Source of the DNA: CAZWVI01 sp964637165 | Lineage (GTDB): Bacteria; Planctomycetota; UBA1135 | Reading direction: 5' to 3' | Assembly: GCA_964637165.1 (NCBI GenBank) | Contig: CAZWVI010000033.1 | Location: 1-6,856, forward strand | Length of the DNA: 6,856 nucleotides | Shown: in pieces, positions 5,267 through 6,856 of the stretch | How the letters are laid out: every line of letters begins with the position of its first letter | Numbering within the stretch: the stretch's first letter is position 1 | The notes under the pieces: model-generated | The model's input: only the letters and a program-made list of their open reading frames with translations | Database searches by the model: none | Told to the model about the DNA's origin: nothing | Program-made: the position numbers and the translations under genes

Positions 5267-6856
5267 TCAGTAGGCGGGCACGGGCGTGAAGGCCCGGCTC
5301 GCGTTGTCCTGGTTGGCGTTGTGGGTGGCGCGGGCGACGGTCTCGCCGTCCACCTGCACGTTGATCTGGAACGGCGGCGCCTGGCCCCTCGCGGTGGCGC
5401 GGTCGTTGGCGAAGCGCTGCAGGTTGGCCTCGAGCTGGGCGAACTCGTTCATGCGGGTCGTGGTGTCGGCGATCGACGGCATCGCCGACGTCGCCGCCTC
5501 GGCGCGGGTCGCCGTGTCCTGCGTGTTCCCGACCGCGGCGAAGGAGTCCTCGGTGCGGACCTCGGTGGAGAGCGGCTGGCGGCTCAGGCGCTCGAGGCTC
5601 TCGGGCAGGAGCGCGTCGGGGATGTTCCGCAGGATGCGGATGACCATGTCCTTGATGGCGTCGAACACGGACTGGATGGCCCGGCCGACGCCGCGGAAGA
5701 AGTCCACCACCGGCTGCAGGAAGCTCATGATGCCGTCGGCGATGGCCTGGAAGATCCCGACGAACCAGCGCCAGATGCCGACGAAGAACTCGCCGATGCC
5801 GCGGAAGAAGCCGCCGATGGCCGCGATGGCGCCGCTGATGGCCTCGGGCAGCGTCTCGGTGAACCAGAGGTAGATGGCGGCCGCCGTCTCGCCGATCCAC
5901 GTGCCCGCGGTGACGAAGGCGTCCTTCACGACCCGCACCACGTCGATGACCACGGCGAGCACGTCGATGAGGGTCGAGAGCGCCAGGGTGATGACCGTGA
6001 CCACCGCGCCGAACACCTGGCCGAGGAACTCCCCGAGCGAGCGCCAGGCGCTGGTCGACTCGCCGACGGCCCCGGTGCCCTGGTCGGTGGTGCCTGTGAG
6101 CCGCTGCCACGCCTCGCGCAGCCGACCGATGGCGTCGCCGAGGACCTGGAATGCCGGGCGGATGTACTCGAGCATCGAGCGGAAGCCGCCGATGATGCCG
6201 CCGGTGATCCGGACGCTGACCGCCCACAGCTTCACGAACCACTTCACGATCGATGCGATGGCCGAGCCCACCACGGCGCCGAAGCTGCGGAACTCCGACG
6301 ACGGCAGCGAGGCCGCGCCGCTGGCGAACTCGCCGAAGAGCCCGGCGATCTCCTCCTGGAGCACCGAGAAGGCGTCGACGAGGTCCTCGAAGACCGGGCG
6401 CGCCTCCTCGATGGTGCGGGTGAAGCCGTCCTTGAAGCCCTCCCAGATCTGCTGGATGCGGTAGACGACCTGCCACACCGAGATGAGGAAACGCTTGAGG
6501 CCGAGGTTCTCGGCGCGGTTGAGCTCCTCACGGACGGCGCCGCTGAAGCCGCCCTGCTCGAAGAGCTGGGTGAGCCCCTGGAAGAAGAGCCGGACCCGGC
6601 CCCAGGTGCACCGGACGAAGTCTCCGACGCCGCCGAGGTTGCGGCGGAACGCGACCACGAAGCCGGCAACCAGTGTCCCGAGGACGGCGAGGATCAGGAT
6701 GGCCGGCAGCAGCGTCGCCAGCACACCGCCGAGCGTGATGCCGAGCGCCTTGAAGCCGATGGCGAGGAGCGCGATGGCGGCCTTCGCCGCGATGACCCCG
6801 CCGACCAGCGTGAGGAAGGCGCCGGCGCCGACCACCAGGCCCGCGAAGATCTTCTT
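5267..6856 (-). CDS. Tail tape-measure protein, C-terminal part (5' end outside window)
   Basis: Probable tail tape-measure protein, which fills the tube, sets its length and is ejected on contraction. 529 residues are visible; the frame stays open to the window edge (reading KKIFAGL before the GTG at 6835), so the start is missing and this GTG is not the real one. The visible part begins with about 70 hydrophobic Gly/Ala/Leu/Val residues containing two or three membrane-like segments (6850-6650), typical of tape measures and proposed in phages to insert into the target membrane. Then come long amphipathic helices rich in Trp and Phe (6470-5630), including the spaced motif FFRGIG / FFRGVG. 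The C-terminus has a polar helix followed by INVQVDGETVARATHN and ends in FTPVPAY. Its place just before the tube-like and LysM genes matches XkdO in PBSX. The assignment rests on composition, repeats and position rather than a catalytic motif. Confidence 0.86.
   Translation of the reverse strand, partial: KKIFAGLVVGAGAFLTLVGGVIAAKAAIALLAIGFKALGITLGGVLATLLPAILILAVLGTLVAGFVVAFRRNLGGVGDFVRCTWGRVRLFFQGLTQLFEQGGFSGAVREELNRAENLGLKRFLISVWQVVYRIQQIWEGFKDGFTRTIEEARPVFEDLVDAFSVLQEEIAGLFGEFASGAASLPSSEFRSFGAVVGSAIASIVKWFVKLWAVSVRITGGIIGGFRSMLEYIRPAFQVLGDAIGRLREAWQRLTGTTDQGTGAVGESTSAWRSLGEFLGQVFGAVVTVITLALSTLIDVLAVVIDVVRVVKDAFVTAGTWIGETAAAIYLWFTETLPEAISGAIAAIGGFFRGIGEFFVGIWRWFVGIFQAIADGIMSFLQPVVDFFRGVGRAIQSVFDAIKDMVIRILRNIPDALLPESLERLSRQPLSTEVRTEDSFAAVGNTQDTATRAEAATSAMPSIADTTTRMNEFAQLEANLQRFANDRATARGQAPPFQINVQVDGETVARATHNANQDNASRAFTPVPAY
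5685..5810 (-). repeat. 36-residue-spaced amphipathic repeat in the tape measure
   Basis: Two 18-base units (5810-5793 and 5702-5685) match at 17 of 18 bases and encode FFRGIG and FFRGVG. They are exactly 108 bases, or 36 residues, apart. The sequence after each is an amphipathic helix with hydrophobic residues at three- to four-residue spacing. This fits the helical repeats that make up tape-measure rods; only two units are clear. Confidence 0.55.

Noticed and set aside
5250..6476. Minus-strand open frame of 408 codons overlapping the tape measure
   Set aside because: Its translation is dominated by Arg, His and Gly, which is the typical out-of-frame shadow of this GC-rich gene. The frame ending at 5267 gives a proper tape-measure-like protein.
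6650..6850. Possible holin or membrane transporter suggested by the hydrophobic segments
   Set aside because: The segments are part of one long frame that continues into amphipathic helices and a polar C-terminus, and they lie directly before tube and LysM genes. This fits a tape measure better.

Overview
The window is a GC-rich, fully coding block in which every supported gene lies on the minus strand, so transcription runs from position 6856 down to 1. It is the tape-measure, hub and baseplate part of a contractile phage-tail-like machine. This could be a myovirus or prophage tail, a tailocin, or an extracellular contractile injection system (eCIS). The high GC, GC-rich third codon positions and strong GGAGG-type ribosome binding sites suggest a high-GC bacterium, for example of the myxobacterial or actinobacterial type, or one of its phages. 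The window carries no taxonomic marker, so this is only a guess.

In transcription order the layout is as follows. (1) The C-terminal part of a tail tape-measure protein (6856-5267, start outside the window). (2) A contractile-injection-system tube-like protein of the Afp7/PVC7 or XkdP N-terminal type (5253-4753). (3) A small LysM-type protein (4750-4412). (4) A phage late control gene D/gp27-like hub (4415-3129). (5) A gp5/VgrG-like spike with an OB fold (3126-2545). (6) An unrecognised helical, hydrophobic 224-residue protein (2535-1861). (7) A gp25-like baseplate wedge (1849-1472). (8) A baseplate J/gp47-like wedge protein (1475-1, end outside the window).

Genes are separated by no more than 13 bases, or overlap by an ATGA, and each start that can be seen has a Shine-Dalgarno sequence inside or next to the end of the previous gene. 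This indicates one operon with coupled translation. The order matches the PBSX series xkdO-P-Q-R-S-T, with two differences: the XkdP-like protein is split into separate tube and LysM genes, and an extra gene of unknown function sits between spike and gp25. The tape measure would set tube length. The tube-like and LysM proteins would join the hub to the tube, the hub and spike would form the central piercing axis, and gp25 and J would build the wedges around it.

No capsid, terminase, integrase, AAA+ ATPase, toxin, RNA gene, CRISPR, insertion sequence, promoter or terminator is visible. The choice between phage tail and eCIS therefore cannot be made from this window. The most interesting points are the unknown gene 6, the split tube/LysM pair, and a nearly identical 30-bp in-frame direct repeat in two poorly conserved parts of the hub gene.
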